Made by a program: the position numbers and the translations under genes
Assembly (NCBI GenBank): GCA_020524245.1
Contig: JAIVLN010000006.1
Location: 62,001 to 126,000 of the forward strand
DNA: 64,000 nt
From: Rossellomorea aquimaris
Lineage (GTDB): Bacteria > Bacillota > Bacilli > Bacillales > Fictibacillaceae
Direction: 5' to 3'
In this document: piece by piece, positions 35,677 to 45,119 of the stretch
Layout of the letters: each line of letters begins with the position of its first letter
Position numbering within the stretch: position 1 is the stretch's first letter
Notes under the pieces: generated by a model
The model's database searches: none
What the model was told of the DNA's origin: nothing
The model's input: only the letters and a program-made list of their open reading frames with translations

Positions 35677-37209
35677 TTATATAGGAGAAAACCTGGAGCG
35701 TGAGTTCACTTCATGTGCCGCTCTTACACCGGACTGTACGGCGCCTTCAATCCAACCCTGGAAGTCGGATGCGTGCTCTCCGGCAAAATGAATCCGACCT
35801 TCTGGACGGCGAATGTATTCTGGAAAAGTAGCCGCCTGATTCGGTTTGAAAAGCGTAAAGCATCCTGCGGAGAACGGATTTTGACTCCAGCTGAAGGAGG
35901 CGCCGTTCAGGAAGTCTTCATAGATCTGGTCGCCATGGATCTTCGCCAAGTCCTCAAGTGCTTGCTGGATTCGCTCCTCCTCAGACAGAGCGTTCCAAAG
36001 CTTCGCATTATCGCCCCAGCTGTAGCTCGCCAGAACGACGCCGGTCTGTTTTTCGACTCCTGGACTTGGCGTATACGTAAAACGGTTTGGAAAGTCCGTC
36101 AGTACGTTTGCTCCACCCAATCCTTCCTCTTCCCAGAATTTCCGTTTGAATTCAATGCCGATTTTAACTGCAGCCACATAAGGCAACTCGCGAATCGCTT
36201 TCCATTTTTCAAAAGAGAATGTTTCAAATGGCGAAACCTCAATGAATTGAAAAACAGAGAACGGGATGGCAACAATTAACGCATCACCTGTGTAATCCGT
36301 CTTCTGCCCGGTGATTGTATTCCTGGCCTGAACGATGACCTCATCAGGTTTTGAGGTGATTTTATTGACCTTTTCGTTGAATTGAATGTTTGGTTTTAAT
36401 TCTTCGTAGAAAGCCATTGGCAGTTGATCGTTCCCGCCTGTCAGTTCATAAAATTGAAGATCTTCGTTAAAAACCGTATTGACCACGTCAAAGAGGATGT
36501 TCGTAAAAGAAAGTTCGGCGAAGCCTTCGATTCCGAGTAACACCTTTACCATACGAATCGCTTCTGGGGAAAGGGAAGGACCAAGTGGATTGAATCTCAA
36601 ATAATTTTCAATCGAATATCGATCAAAGTTTTGAATGAGAATTTTTCGCTCTTCAGGGGTACTGTTGTTGTAAAGGTTTAGAAAGGGTTGGACCGCACTC
36701 ATCAACAATTCGGATGCAGTTTTTCCTTTTTCTTGTGGTTCGACTGGAAAATTCAATACGTCCGGATTCTGATTATATTCTTTGCGAGTCGTTCTGACCC
36801 CATTGGCAAATATCACGTCATTCTCAGTCGCGTTCACGAACTCATTATAGGGGATGTTGAATTTGTTGACGTATTCATTGACGAGGTAGTGATTGACAGG
36901 AATCCGCATCGCACCCATGTCCAAGTAGTTCTCTGGAGTGAAAGGTTCACGTAATGTATAGACGCGACCGCCTACCCGATCGTTTCCTTCTAAAATCGTT
37001 ACATCATGTCCGGCCTTTTTAAGCAAGTATCCGGAAACCAAACCCGCCATTCCAGCACCGATGATGATCACTTTCTGTGGATTGTTGGTTTTCGGCAGTC
37101 CATCTTGGATGATGGCAAGCATATCTTCCGGATACTTCAACGGGCGGATTGGGACCTGTCGCCCTCTGTTACGACCATAAGGATTACGAGCATAAGGATA
37201 CCTTCTCAT
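35677..37209 (-). CDS. Flavin-containing amine oxidase
   Basis: A 510-residue FAD-dependent amine oxidase. The dinucleotide motif VIIIGAGMAGLVSGYLL near residue 47 is followed by ILEGNDRVGGRVYT near 71. The C-terminal flavin-binding GRIHFAGEHASDFQGWIEGA lies near 475. The family oxidises primary or secondary amines or L-amino acids to imines, releasing hydrogen peroxide; the substrate is not identifiable. The N-terminal ~40 residues are Arg/Tyr/Pro-rich (MRRYPYARNPYGRNRG), unusual for the family, with no signal peptide. The first in-frame ATG (37224) lies inside the ribosome site GAGGAGGGG; ATG 37209 is the real start. Confidence 0.88.
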   Translation of the reverse strand: MRRYPYARNPYGRNRGRQVPIRPLKYPEDMLAIIQDGLPKTNNPQKVIIIGAGMAGLVSGYLLKKAGHDVTILEGNDRVGGRVYTLREPFTPENYLDMGAMRIPVNHYLVNEYVNKFNIPYNEFVNATENDVIFANGVRTTRKEYNQNPDVLNFPVEPQEKGKTASELLMSAVQPFLNLYNNSTPEERKILIQNFDRYSIENYLRFNPLGPSLSPEAIRMVKVLLGIEGFAELSFTNILFDVVNTVFNEDLQFYELTGGNDQLPMAFYEELKPNIQFNEKVNKITSKPDEVIVQARNTITGQKTDYTGDALIVAIPFSVFQFIEVSPFETFSFEKWKAIRELPYVAAVKIGIEFKRKFWEEEGLGGANVLTDFPNRFTYTPSPGVEKQTGVVLASYSWGDNAKLWNALSEEERIQQALEDLAKIHGDQIYEDFLNGASFSWSQNPFSAGCFTLFKPNQAATFPEYIRRPEGRIHFAGEHASDFQGWIEGAVQSGVRAAHEVNSRSRFSPI

Positions 37210-37667
37210 GTCACCCCTCCTCATTTTTGTTTCGCTATAACCAAAGTATTAGAAGGAAAGATTGGATATACCATGTGGCAGTTGTTGCCAATGTAAATTG
37301 GGAGTGGTCTCACCGTCCAACGACGATGATCGTACCAGGTACCATGTCGAAATTGGAAAGCGGACTATAGTCGCTCTGCTGACGTTTTACGTCGTTTAAC
37401 CCTGTCCAAAACCCGCTTTTTCACAATTATTTTGTAAGGATGTATCGTAATACCACAATAAAAGATTTGAATATTCGGATAACAACTCAACCTTTCATTA
37501 TATAGCATTCTCATCAACGAAAGATACGGTTTGGAGGTTGGGAAAACAAGCTTGTCGAATCTGATTTTTGACCCCGTATTTTACTTTTAATTTCCCAATA
37601 GTAGATGCGCAGGATTTCCCTCAAAATCACTGAATTGGTTAAGTAATCTTTTTGAGGGAGGAATAGG
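37210..37667. other. Long divergent intergenic region
   Basis: About 450 bases between the divergent oxidase and subtilase genes. No gene was found. It contains GTACCAGGTACC (about 37336-37347), a lone REP-like core, and GACGTTTTACGTC near 37381. The last 150 bases are AT-rich and should hold the subtilase promoter. Confidence 0.5.
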
Positions 37668-38876
37668 ATGAAATTCAAAAAACTAGCCACATTGTCACTC
37701 GCAGCGTCTATGGCACTTTTTCCAATGATGGGGGAGGCAGCTACCACTGATCAAGTGGAAGCACCGAAAAAGGTGTCAACGCTCAATGTCTCTGATGCAA
37801 CCGGTAACTATGTAAAAGGTGAAGTCATCGTCAAGTTCAAAGATGGCGTAGGAAATTCACAGAAATCTCATGCTCTCAAATCATTAGGAGCTAAAGAAAT
37901 TGCGGATATCGATGCAGTCAAATCGAAGTTCAAAGTATTGAAAGTTGGAAATGTGGAAGCTGCTGTTAAAGCACTTTCCAAGAATCCGAATGTCGAGTAT
38001 GCTGAGCCGAACTATACGTTCCAATCCACCTGGACACCAAATGATACCTACTATAGTGGTTATCAATACGGCTTCCTCACGACAGATACAGACTTAGCTT
38101 GGGACATTACACGTGGTAGCAGCGGACAAGAAGTTGCGGTCCTCGATTCAGGAGTCGATTATAACCATCCAGACTTAGATGGTAAAACGATTCGAGGTTA
38201 TGACTTTGTCGATAACGATTGGTATCCGATGGACCTGAATGGACACGGTACTCACGTCGCAGGTACAGTTGCTGCTGAAACAAATAATGCACAAGGTGTA
38301 GCGGGAATGGCACCGAATACGAAGATTCTTGCTGTCCGTGTATTGAATGCACAAGGGAGCGGTTCGTTAGCGGACATTGCCGATGGAATCGAGTATGCTG
38401 CGGATGCTGGAGCAGAGGTGATCAATCTATCACTCGGATGTGACTGTAATACGACCACTTTGAAAAATGCAGTCAACTATGCATGGAACAAAGGCGTTGT
38501 CGTCGTAGCAGCCGCAGGTAATGATGGCGTGAGCACAACCTTTGAACCGGCTTCGTACACGAATGCGATTGCGGTGGCTGCGGTTGATCGTTATGATCGG
38601 CTTGCGTCCTTCTCGAACTGGGGAGCATCATGGGTAGACGTGGCAGCACCAGGTGTAGATATCGCTTCTACATATCCTAACAACGGTTATGTTTACATGT
38701 CTGGTACGTCAATGGCCGCGCCGCATGTGGCAGGACTGGCTGCTCTCTTGGCAGGACAAGGACGTAGCGCATCTCAAATCCGTGCAGCGATTGAAAATAC
38801 AGCGGACAACATCAGTGGTACGGGCTTCTACTTTAAGCACGGACGCATCAACTCATACGATGCTGTAAACTACTAA
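37668..38876 (+). CDS. Secreted subtilisin-like serine protease (S8 family)
   Basis: A 402-residue prepro-protease. Signal peptide 1-25; inhibitor I9 propeptide about 50-118 (GEVIVKFKDG to PNVEYAEPNY); mature subtilase from about 121. The catalytic triad is complete: D160 in VAVLDSGVDYNHPDL, H193 in NGHGTHVAGT, S348 in SGTSMAAPHVAG; the oxyanion Asn is in AAAGNDG near 285. The pair CDC near 258-260 is unusual for a Bacillus subtilisin. The gene should produce an extracellular protease. GAGGGAGGA precedes the ATG, and a large terminator follows. Confidence 0.94.
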   Translation: MKFKKLATLSLAASMALFPMMGEAATTDQVEAPKKVSTLNVSDATGNYVKGEVIVKFKDGVGNSQKSHALKSLGAKEIADIDAVKSKFKVLKVGNVEAAVKALSKNPNVEYAEPNYTFQSTWTPNDTYYSGYQYGFLTTDTDLAWDITRGSSGQEVAVLDSGVDYNHPDLDGKTIRGYDFVDNDWYPMDLNGHGTHVAGTVAAETNNAQGVAGMAPNTKILAVRVLNAQGSGSLADIADGIEYAADAGAEVINLSLGCDCNTTTLKNAVNYAWNKGVVVVAAAGNDGVSTTFEPASYTNAIAVAAVDRYDRLASFSNWGASWVDVAAPGVDIASTYPNNGYVYMSGTSMAAPHVAGLAALLAGQGRSASQIRAAIENTADNISGTGFYFKHGRINSYDAVNY

Positions 38877-38896
38877 TCTAACAGCCTTTTAATTTG

Positions 38897-38947
38897 TAAA
38901 AAGTGGCTGAGTACAGGAACCTCCTGTACTTTTAGCTACTTTTTTGT
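38897..38947 (+). terminator. Terminator of the subtilase gene
   Basis: A long interrupted stem (AAAAAGTGGCT...GTACAGGA with TCCTGTAC...AGCTACTTTTTT) with a T run. Confidence 0.85.
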
Positions 38948-39066
38948 TTGTAAAGAATATCTTAATTTTCCCTTAAATATACTACTTAAGGTTGTAGGGG
39001 TACTACTAAAGTATTAAAATGAAGTTGGGATATGGAAAAATTTGAAAAGGCTTGGGGGGGAATCAG

Positions 39067-42000
39067 ATGAGGTTGTTGCAGTTGCTTTTGAAACGAAAAA
39101 TCATTGTCGGTTTGTTATTCGTATTCGTTCTGATTACAGGAACCTTTGCAACAATGAAATTGGATGAGGAATTGATGCCACCGATCGATTTTGATGGGGC
39201 GTTCATTGACGTAATGGCAGGTGAAATGAATGCGGCTGAAGTCGAGCGGGTCATCACCAACCCGATTGAGCAAAGATTGTCCGGCATCGACGGGGTGGAG
39301 GATGTTAACTCCGAAACGAATATCGGTCGCGTGAGCATGAACCTTACCTTTGAAAGCGGCAGTGGGGATGACGTTTATAAAGAAGTTGAAGCGGCTGTCA
39401 AAGGAATGAAATCGGAATTACCTGGAGTCGAAGATGTTTTTACATATCAAATGTCGACGAACCAGTCGTTTGAATTTTATATGGATCTATCAGATGGTTC
39501 GATGGAAGAGATGACGGCATTTGCAGAGGATGTGCTGAAGCCACGTCTTGAAGCGTTGCCTGAGGTACGTGAAGTGGACTTCATGGGTCTTGAGAAAAAC
39601 GAAGTCCTGATTGAGTTGGATCGTGAAAAATTACTAGAGTACCAGTTGGATCCGGCTCAAATCATCGGTCTCATCCAAAGTGAAAATGCGGAAGCGACGC
39701 TCGGTACGTTTTCAGAAGAAGAGAATGAACCGACGCTTCGGTGGGATACATCTTTTTCCAATATCGATGATTTGAAAAACTTGCGTGTACCGACTGCTCA
39801 AGGTGTCGAAACGCTTGATACGTTTGCGGACATCAAAATGCAGGCTGCTGAAAACACAACATCGGTTTGGAAAGATGGATCGAATGAGTTCCTTTTCGTC
39901 CAAATCGGTCGTGTTTCCGATGTTACGCAAATCGAAATGGCCGAAGCAATCCGTGCGGAAGTGCAAGAGATCCGGAGCGAGAATCTTGTAAAAGATTTCG
40001 AACTGAATGAAATCGTCGCACAAGCCGACTATGTGGAAGATGCAATTAGCGGTGTAACGGACAACATCCTCATTGGGGCGATTGTGGCGCTTGCGATCTT
40101 GCTCATTTTCCTACGCAACTTGAGAGCGACGATTATCATAGGGCTTTCGATTCCGACATCGGTATTGCTCACCTTTTTATCAATGTGGCTGTTGGATTAC
40201 AGCTTCAATATGTTGAGTCTGATCGCCCTCGGACTTGGAATCGGAATGATGGTCGACTCGTCCATCGTCATACTGGAGTCTATTTATCGTAAAAAAGAAC
40301 AAGGATATGAGAATGTGCAGGCGGTACTTGAAGGGACACGTGAAGTTGCAACAGCTGTCTTCGCCTCCATGCTGACGACGATCGTCGTGTTCCTTCCAGT
40401 CGGATTAATGGGCGGAGAAGTTGGCAAGTTCATGATCATCCTGTCGGTGGTCATTGCGGTCACGCTGATCAGCTCGGTGTTGATTGCGTTCACGCTCATC
40501 CCGACGCTTTCTGAGAACTTTTTACGATTGAAAAAATCCAAGATCGGCAAGAAAGAGAACTTCCTCGTGCGCGGTTACGGAAAAACGGTCGCATGGATGG
40601 GGAGAAAGAAGCGGAATCGCTTCGCCATGCTCGGATTGTTCTTCGTCGTACTCGTCAGCTCGTTGTTTTTAGTGACGAAGATTCCAATGACGATCATGCC
40701 GGATATGTACAATCGATATTCCGAAGTGATGCTTAACATGGAGCCAGGCATTTCGCTCGACGATCGTGAAAAAATCGTCAATGCAACGAGTGAACGCTTG
40801 GACGATGTGAAAGATGTTGAAAGTCATTATGTAATCGATAACGGGAACTTCTTCTTCATCCTGATTAACATGACTAAAGGGGACAACATCACGAGAGAGC
40901 AAGATGTCGTGAATGAAGATATTATGAGTGCGCTCCGTACATTGACAGAAGACCTTCCTGTGAAAAGTGTCAGCGGCATGATGTCAGCAGGCGGAGGATC
41001 TCCTGTACAAATCAATGTAAAAGGGGAAGACTTTGGTGAGCTCAAAGCGATTAGCGATGAACTGACAAATGAATTGAAGGAAATCGAAGGAATCGTCGGC
41101 GTCACGAGTACGAATGAACGCCAGTCGATTGAACAACAAATCGTGTTGAAAGAAAATGCAATTGAAAAGGATGGTCTGACACCACAGCAGATCAAGCAAT
41201 CGATCGAACAGCTTTCGATGACGATGCCAGTCGGAGAAATGACGACGGATGGCGAGAAAATGCCGATCAAGCTCGGTGTTAATGAAAAGCTGACAACCAA
41301 GAACGATTTGCTTAATCTTGAAATCCCAACTCCGAATGGAATGGTGGAGCTATCCAAATATGTAGAACTTAAGCAATCGGAAGTACCGAACCAAATATCA
41401 CACGAAGATGGTGAGCGGTACATCACGATTTCAGCAGACATCGAGGGTCGTGACCTCGGTTCCATCAACCGTGATGTACAAAAAGTGATCGACTCGTATA
41501 ATGCACCGGCTGGTTATACCGTATCGACTGCCGGTGACCTCGAACAGCAACAAGAGCTGATTCAGGAAATGCTGATGATCTTGTTCATCGCGATCTTCCT
41601 CGTCTATGTCGTGATGGCGATCCAGTTCAACAGTCTTGTGCATCCGCTCGTCGTTATGTCGGTCATTCCGATGACGGTGGTTGGCGTAATCATCGGGTTG
41701 TTCATCACCCAAAGTGAATTGAGCACAATGTCCGGGATGGGTGTCATCATGCTGATTGGTATCGTACTGAACAACGCGATTCTGTTGATTGACCGTACGA
41801 AACAGCTTCGTAATGAAGGATTGGATTCGGCGGGAGCGCTTGTTGAAGCCGGTAAAAACCGTATGCGTCCGATCTTCATGACGACGCTCACGACAGCTGG
41901 AGCGATGCTTCCGTTAGCTTTCGCATCCGGAGCTTCTGGAAACTACCAGGCACCACTCGCGATTGTCGTCATCTCAGGTTTATTGTTTGCGACGATGATT

Positions 42001-42123
42001 ACGCTCGTGTTGATCCCAGCAGTTTACATGCTGTTCGCAGACTTCGGTAGAGGATTCAAGAAAATCTTCAGAAGAAAGAAAAAGGCGAAAAAGCAAGATG
42101 AACTGACAGAACAGGCAAGTTAA
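39067..42123 (+). CDS. RND family efflux transporter (SwrC/AcrB-like)
   Basis: A 1018-residue RND transporter with the standard duplicated layout: one N-terminal helix, a large external loop (about 35-325), helices 2-6, a second external loop and helices 8-12. LGIGMMVDSSIVILESIYRK near residue 395 carries the proton-relay acid. In Gram-positives such proteins (SwrC/YerP) export surfactants, lipids or drugs. No membrane-fusion partner is adjacent. The ATG follows a run of seven G; TTG 39052 is not used. A strong terminator closes the gene. Confidence 0.9.
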   Translation: MRLLQLLLKRKIIVGLLFVFVLITGTFATMKLDEELMPPIDFDGAFIDVMAGEMNAAEVERVITNPIEQRLSGIDGVEDVNSETNIGRVSMNLTFESGSGDDVYKEVEAAVKGMKSELPGVEDVFTYQMSTNQSFEFYMDLSDGSMEEMTAFAEDVLKPRLEALPEVREVDFMGLEKNEVLIELDREKLLEYQLDPAQIIGLIQSENAEATLGTFSEEENEPTLRWDTSFSNIDDLKNLRVPTAQGVETLDTFADIKMQAAENTTSVWKDGSNEFLFVQIGRVSDVTQIEMAEAIRAEVQEIRSENLVKDFELNEIVAQADYVEDAISGVTDNILIGAIVALAILLIFLRNLRATIIIGLSIPTSVLLTFLSMWLLDYSFNMLSLIALGLGIGMMVDSSIVILESIYRKKEQGYENVQAVLEGTREVATAVFASMLTTIVVFLPVGLMGGEVGKFMIILSVVIAVTLISSVLIAFTLIPTLSENFLRLKKSKIGKKENFLVRGYGKTVAWMGRKKRNRFAMLGLFFVVLVSSLFLVTKIPMTIMPDMYNRYSEVMLNMEPGISLDDREKIVNATSERLDDVKDVESHYVIDNGNFFFILINMTKGDNITREQDVVNEDIMSALRTLTEDLPVKSVSGMMSAGGGSPVQINVKGEDFGELKAISDELTNELKEIEGIVGVTSTNERQSIEQQIVLKENAIEKDGLTPQQIKQSIEQLSMTMPVGEMTTDGEKMPIKLGVNEKLTTKNDLLNLEIPTPNGMVELSKYVELKQSEVPNQISHEDGERYITISADIEGRDLGSINRDVQKVIDSYNAPAGYTVSTAGDLEQQQELIQEMLMILFIAIFLVYVVMAIQFNSLVHPLVVMSVIPMTVVGVIIGLFITQSELSTMSGMGVIMLIGIVLNNAILLIDRTKQLRNEGLDSAGALVEAGKNRMRPIFMTTLTTAGAMLPLAFASGASGNYQAPLAIVVISGLLFATMITLVLIPAVYMLFADFGRGFKKIFRRKKKAKKQDELTEQAS

Positions 42124-42133
42124 AAGACATAAA

Positions 42134-42172
42134 GAAAGCTGGTCGAATTTGATTTCGGCCAGCTTTTTTTTC
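42134..42172. terminator. Terminator of the RND gene
   Basis: AAGCTGGTCGAA pairs with TTCGGCCAGCTT, followed by eight T's; A's on the left flank allow use by the converging minus-strand gene. Confidence 0.85.
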
Positions 42173-42177
42173 ATATA

Positions 42178-42876
42178 TTAAAAGTTCCATCTATAATGTG
42201 CCGCAATCGGTGTCCGGAAGGAAGTGAGCTTCACTTCAGCCGCAAATGGCTGGTTGTTGTGGATGACATAAGGCGTCCCGTCTTTCGCTCGTTTATCGGA
42301 GATGAGCGCGACATGATGGAATCCGTCCAGGAAAACAACGATATCACCGGGCTGCCATTGCTTCAAGTTCTCCACATCCCCAGGGATGACTTCTGTCGTC
42401 AATGATTGCGTGTGCCGCTTGAAGTATACATTCTGGTTGGGGACGCGTCGGAAATCAATGTTCGGGTCTGGCTTTCCGTTCACACGGGGGTAAAGTTCAG
42501 TGTTGGCTGCAATGTCTTCGTCCATCAGGTCCTTTAGGGATATATCAGCACCAAACAGTCCTCTCCAAACGACGTCGGTACAAACCCCTTCATCGTCTGG
42601 TGGATAACCACCCGCATAGTAGTTGCTTTGGTAGGTCGTCCGCTGATCCACTTCTATTCGTGCCGCATTCACGACATCGATCGGATCTGGTGTACCGTTA
42701 TTGTTTTTATCGACAGTCGAATAGAGGTCTGGCACTTCAACTGTTTTGGCGAACGGGTTTTCCAGGTGGATCCCTAATGAATCGAGAATGATCCCATCAC
42801 GGAACAGGAAAACGATCGCAACAAGACAACCTGTGAGGATTATGATAGTTAAAGCAAGGTTCTTCATCCATTTCAT
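42178..42876 (-). CDS. DUF1287 family membrane-anchored protein
   Basis: A 232-residue protein with one N-terminal helix (about 5-27) and an extracytoplasmic DUF1287 domain: NAARIEVDQRTTYQSNYYAG near 75, DEGVCTDVVWRGLFGAD near 100 with the conserved Cys, and WQPGDIVVFLDGFHHVALIS near 180 with the His. The Cys/His pattern is NlpC/P60- or CHAP-like, so a wall amidase or peptidase activity is plausible but unproven. The open frame continues 324 bases upstream only because it reads through a 51-base repeat array; ATG 42876 follows GGAGAGTGACC. Confidence 0.82.
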   Translation of the reverse strand: MKWMKNLALTIIILTGCLVAIVFLFRDGIILDSLGIHLENPFAKTVEVPDLYSTVDKNNNGTPDPIDVVNAARIEVDQRTTYQSNYYAGGYPPDDEGVCTDVVWRGLFGADISLKDLMDEDIAANTELYPRVNGKPDPNIDFRRVPNQNVYFKRHTQSLTTEVIPGDVENLKQWQPGDIVVFLDGFHHVALISDKRAKDGTPYVIHNNQPFAAEVKLTSFRTPIAAHYRWNF

Positions 42877-42963
42877 CGGATTGGTCACTCTCCAACATCC
42901 ATTTTTTACTATTATACTAGATGCATGACCGAATAACGTACCAAAAATGAGGGGTGGATCAAT

Positions 42964-43180
42964 TTTTTCGAGCAGGATAGAGAGCTTATCCTTCCCAAAA
43001 TGAGAGGAAACAAAGATTTCGGGCAGGATAGAGGGTTTATCCTTCCCCAAATGAGAGGAAACAAAGATTTCGAGCAGGATAGAGAGCTTATCCTTCCCCA
43101 AATGAGAGGAAACAAAGATTTCGAGCAGGATAGAGAACTTACCCTTCCCCAAATGAGAGGAAAGAGAGATTTCGGGCAGG
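42964..43180. repeat. Tandem array, 51-base unit, about four copies
   Basis: Units of 51 bases (measured between successive AAATGAGAGG) are nearly identical. Each contains AGGATAGAGAGCTTATCCT, an internal hairpin (AGGATA/TATCCT). As 51 is a multiple of three, frames stay open on both strands. It sits between divergent genes. Confidence 0.88.
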
Positions 43181-43245
43181 ATAACATCTCTCATTACCAA
43201 ATTTCCACTTGAGTCTAGTAAAAATTCTATTAAACTAGTATTTTT

Positions 43246-43278
43246 GCCGTTCCTTCGCCTCTTCTCCTCAATATACTA
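43246..43278 (+). promoter_or_regulatory. Shared promoter-like module, copy 1
   Basis: GCCGTT, exactly 15 bases, then CTCAATATACTAGTAG. The same arrangement recurs at 43605, each time just before a small gene. Confidence 0.55.
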
Positions 43279-43313
43279 GTAGTAATTGGTATAGATGAAG
43301 GAGGCTTAAGAAC

Positions 43314-43565
43314 ATGAGTCTTGGGAGTCGTAGAGAACAGGTGAGAGCAGTGATTGACAGGGCAGTTGATTCTGCGATGGATTCGATTGAACAAGGATCA
43401 GATGTAGCAGCTGGATCCGCGAGTGAAGAAGATATCACAGCAGCCGTTTCCATTGGGATCGGACCGGATGCAGAAGCAAACGCTTCAGCCGAAATCGGCA
43501 GACAAGAAGTGAGACCTGAATACGCGTTGAACGTGAGAACCCTTACTGCCGCACCACGTGCGTAA
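43314..43565 (+). CDS. Small acidic Ala-rich protein
   Basis: An 83-residue protein: a basic start (MSLGSRREQVRAVIDRAVDS), an Ala/Ser/Glu-rich middle (SDVAAGSASEEDITAAVSIG) and a basic, Ala-rich end. It lacks a signal and membrane segment. GAAGGAGG is well placed before the ATG. It shares a promoter-like module with the polyalanine gene 94 bases downstream, so the two are probably expressed together. Its size and composition suggest a spore or surface structural protein, but no family is recognised. Confidence 0.6.
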   Translation: MSLGSRREQVRAVIDRAVDSAMDSIEQGSDVAAGSASEEDITAAVSIGIGPDAEANASAEIGRQEVRPEYALNVRTLTAAPRA

Positions 43566-43604
43566 ATCTAGCAAATCATCCATTTTTAATAGATTTGGAC
43601 AAGC

Positions 43605-43637
43605 GCCGTTTCTATTAATTTTCACCTCAATATAATA
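43605..43637 (+). promoter_or_regulatory. Shared promoter-like module, copy 2
   Basis: GCCGTT, exactly 15 bases, then CTCAATATAATAGTAG, upstream of the polyalanine gene. The spacer sequence differs from copy 1 while both boxes are conserved. Confidence 0.55.
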
Positions 43638-43658
43638 GTAGAGCAAGGAGGTGATGAT

Positions 43659-43949
43659 ATGGGTTATCGAAACGACAACATGGTTGCAGGTGAAATGACA
43701 GAAATGAGACGTCGTCGTAGAGGTGCGGCAGCAGCTGCAGCTGCGGCGGCAGCAGCAGGTGGAGGCTCAGCAGCAGCAGCGGCAGCAGCGGCGGCAGCAG
43801 GTAGAGGTTCGGCAGCAGCAGCGGCGGCAGCGGCAGCAGCAGGTAGACGCCGTAGAAACGGAAACGACAATGGAAATGGAAACGGAAACGAAGTTGCTGG
43901 TGAGATGATGACAAGAGAAGACTTCTATTTTGCAGATGATGATTTCTAA
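43659..43949 (+). CDS. Polyalanine-block protein with terminal VAGEM motifs
   Basis: A 96-residue low-complexity protein. After MGYRNDNMVAGEMTEM and a run of five Arg come three blocks of 10-11 alanines separated by GGGS and GRGS, then GRRRRN, an alternating Gly-Asn stretch, and EVAGEMMTREDFYFADDDF. The motif VAGEM is repeated near both ends. Ala codons are mixed GCA/GCG, so the protein sequence rather than a simple DNA repeat seems to be kept. AAGGAGGTGAT, a full Shine-Dalgarno match, precedes the ATG. The design suggests a self-assembling structural protein, perhaps of the spore surface; I know no family for it. Confidence 0.7.
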   Translation: MGYRNDNMVAGEMTEMRRRRRGAAAAAAAAAAAGGGSAAAAAAAAAAGRGSAAAAAAAAAAGRRRRNGNDNGNGNGNEVAGEMMTREDFYFADDDF

Positions 43950-43964
43950 AAATCTTTTAAAAGG

Positions 43965-44001
43965 ACTAGGACTGGCATGATTTCAGCCAGTCTTTTTTAG
44001 A
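43965..44001 (+). terminator. Terminator after the polyalanine gene
   Basis: AGGACTGGC pairs with GCCAGTCTT, followed by T's. Confidence 0.82.
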
Positions 44002-44069
44002 TTTAACGTCGTTTCTCCTACACAATCGGCATACCTTTTTACATAAGACTTTTTCATAGGAGGTTGAAC

Positions 44070-45026
44070 GTGAATCACCTTTCTCTCAAAAAGACACCTG
44101 TCGTGTTTGTACCAGGATTGTTCGGTTCGATGAGTGACGTAATCATCCCCGGGACAGGGAGTTGGGGCTTCGGTTTGGCGGGAATGGTTTACGAGCCGTT
44201 CGTCTTGATGCTGGAAACGATGGGATATCGGAGGAACCACAATTTATTCGTTTGTTTTTACGATTGGAGTCAGCGAATCGAGCATTCGGCGAGCCATTAT
44301 TTGAAAAAGACGATCCAACAGGCAAAGCAGGTTACGGGTTCTGACAAGGTGAACCTCATTTCCCATAGTATGGGCGGGCTCGTAACAAGAGCGTATGTAC
44401 AAGGGAAAGAGTACAAGGATGACGTCGACCAGCTAATCATACTTTGTACACCGAATGCGGGATCACCGGCGAATTACAGCTATTGGACGGGAGGGGAGCT
44501 GCCGCTCAATGCACCGACCCAATTCAATTTCGTCCATTTTTATATGAAGATGTACCTTGCTTACCTCAGCAAAAGGTATAAGTCGAACAAGATTGAAGTG
44601 ATTCATCAACATTTTAAAGGGCTTCAGGATATCATGCCGTGTGCGGATTATGGAAACTATTTGATCATGAACGAAAAAGGGTTTCCGAGGATGTTTGTCA
44701 ATTATCCAGACATGAAAGCACAAAATCCATGGCTCGATCAGCTGAATGCAGAGCGGACCATCATTCAGGAACGAAACATCAATGTCACGCTCGTTGCAGG
44801 GACTGACGAGGAGACGATTCGATACTTGGAAGTGGTCCCGTCACAATCGATCATTCAATGGTCCGACGGGAAAGTGACCGGTGCGGGCTATACGAATCTG
44901 GGAGACGGGGATGCCGCAATGGACAGCGTTTTTTTACTGGAAGGAGATCAACATACCGTGAGCGGGACACACATCGAAACCCTCTATAAAAGTGAATCGA
45001 TTTTGCGGAGCAAACTTCGTCAATAA
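44070..45026 (+). CDS. Lipase/acyltransferase-like alpha/beta hydrolase
   Basis: A 318-residue alpha/beta hydrolase of the lipase/LCAT-like group. VVFVPGLFGSMSDVIIPG near residue 11 gives the oxyanion loop; the nucleophile Ser is in NLISHSMGGLVTRAYV near 95; an acid may lie in VAGTDEETI near 250; GDQHTVSGTHIE near 292 holds the likely catalytic His. There is no signal peptide, so it is cytoplasmic or exported by another route. AGGAGG ends six bases before GTG 44070; TTG 44064 is too close. Substrates are probably acyl esters. Confidence 0.82.
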   Translation: MNHLSLKKTPVVFVPGLFGSMSDVIIPGTGSWGFGLAGMVYEPFVLMLETMGYRRNHNLFVCFYDWSQRIEHSASHYLKKTIQQAKQVTGSDKVNLISHSMGGLVTRAYVQGKEYKDDVDQLIILCTPNAGSPANYSYWTGGELPLNAPTQFNFVHFYMKMYLAYLSKRYKSNKIEVIHQHFKGLQDIMPCADYGNYLIMNEKGFPRMFVNYPDMKAQNPWLDQLNAERTIIQERNINVTLVAGTDEETIRYLEVVPSQSIIQWSDGKVTGAGYTNLGDGDAAMDSVFLLEGDQHTVSGTHIETLYKSESILRSKLRQ

Positions 45027-45119
45027 AGGGGATAAATTTCCTGGTTGTCTGTAAAGGAAAATCATTACAATTGTCGTATTTAATACTGAATGTACTAATA
45101 CTGTTTTGGAGGTTTACCC

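Noticed and set aside
42912-43212. Open frames on both strands through the 51-base array (17-residue peptide repeats)
   Set aside because: The period is a multiple of three, which keeps frames open by chance; none has a ribosome site, and the DUF1287 gene has its own start after the array.
43627-43914. Minus-strand frames rich in Leu/Pro or Ala opposite the polyalanine gene
   Set aside because: They mirror the GC-rich Ala codons of the plus-strand gene, which has a full Shine-Dalgarno match and a promoter module; the minus frames have neither.
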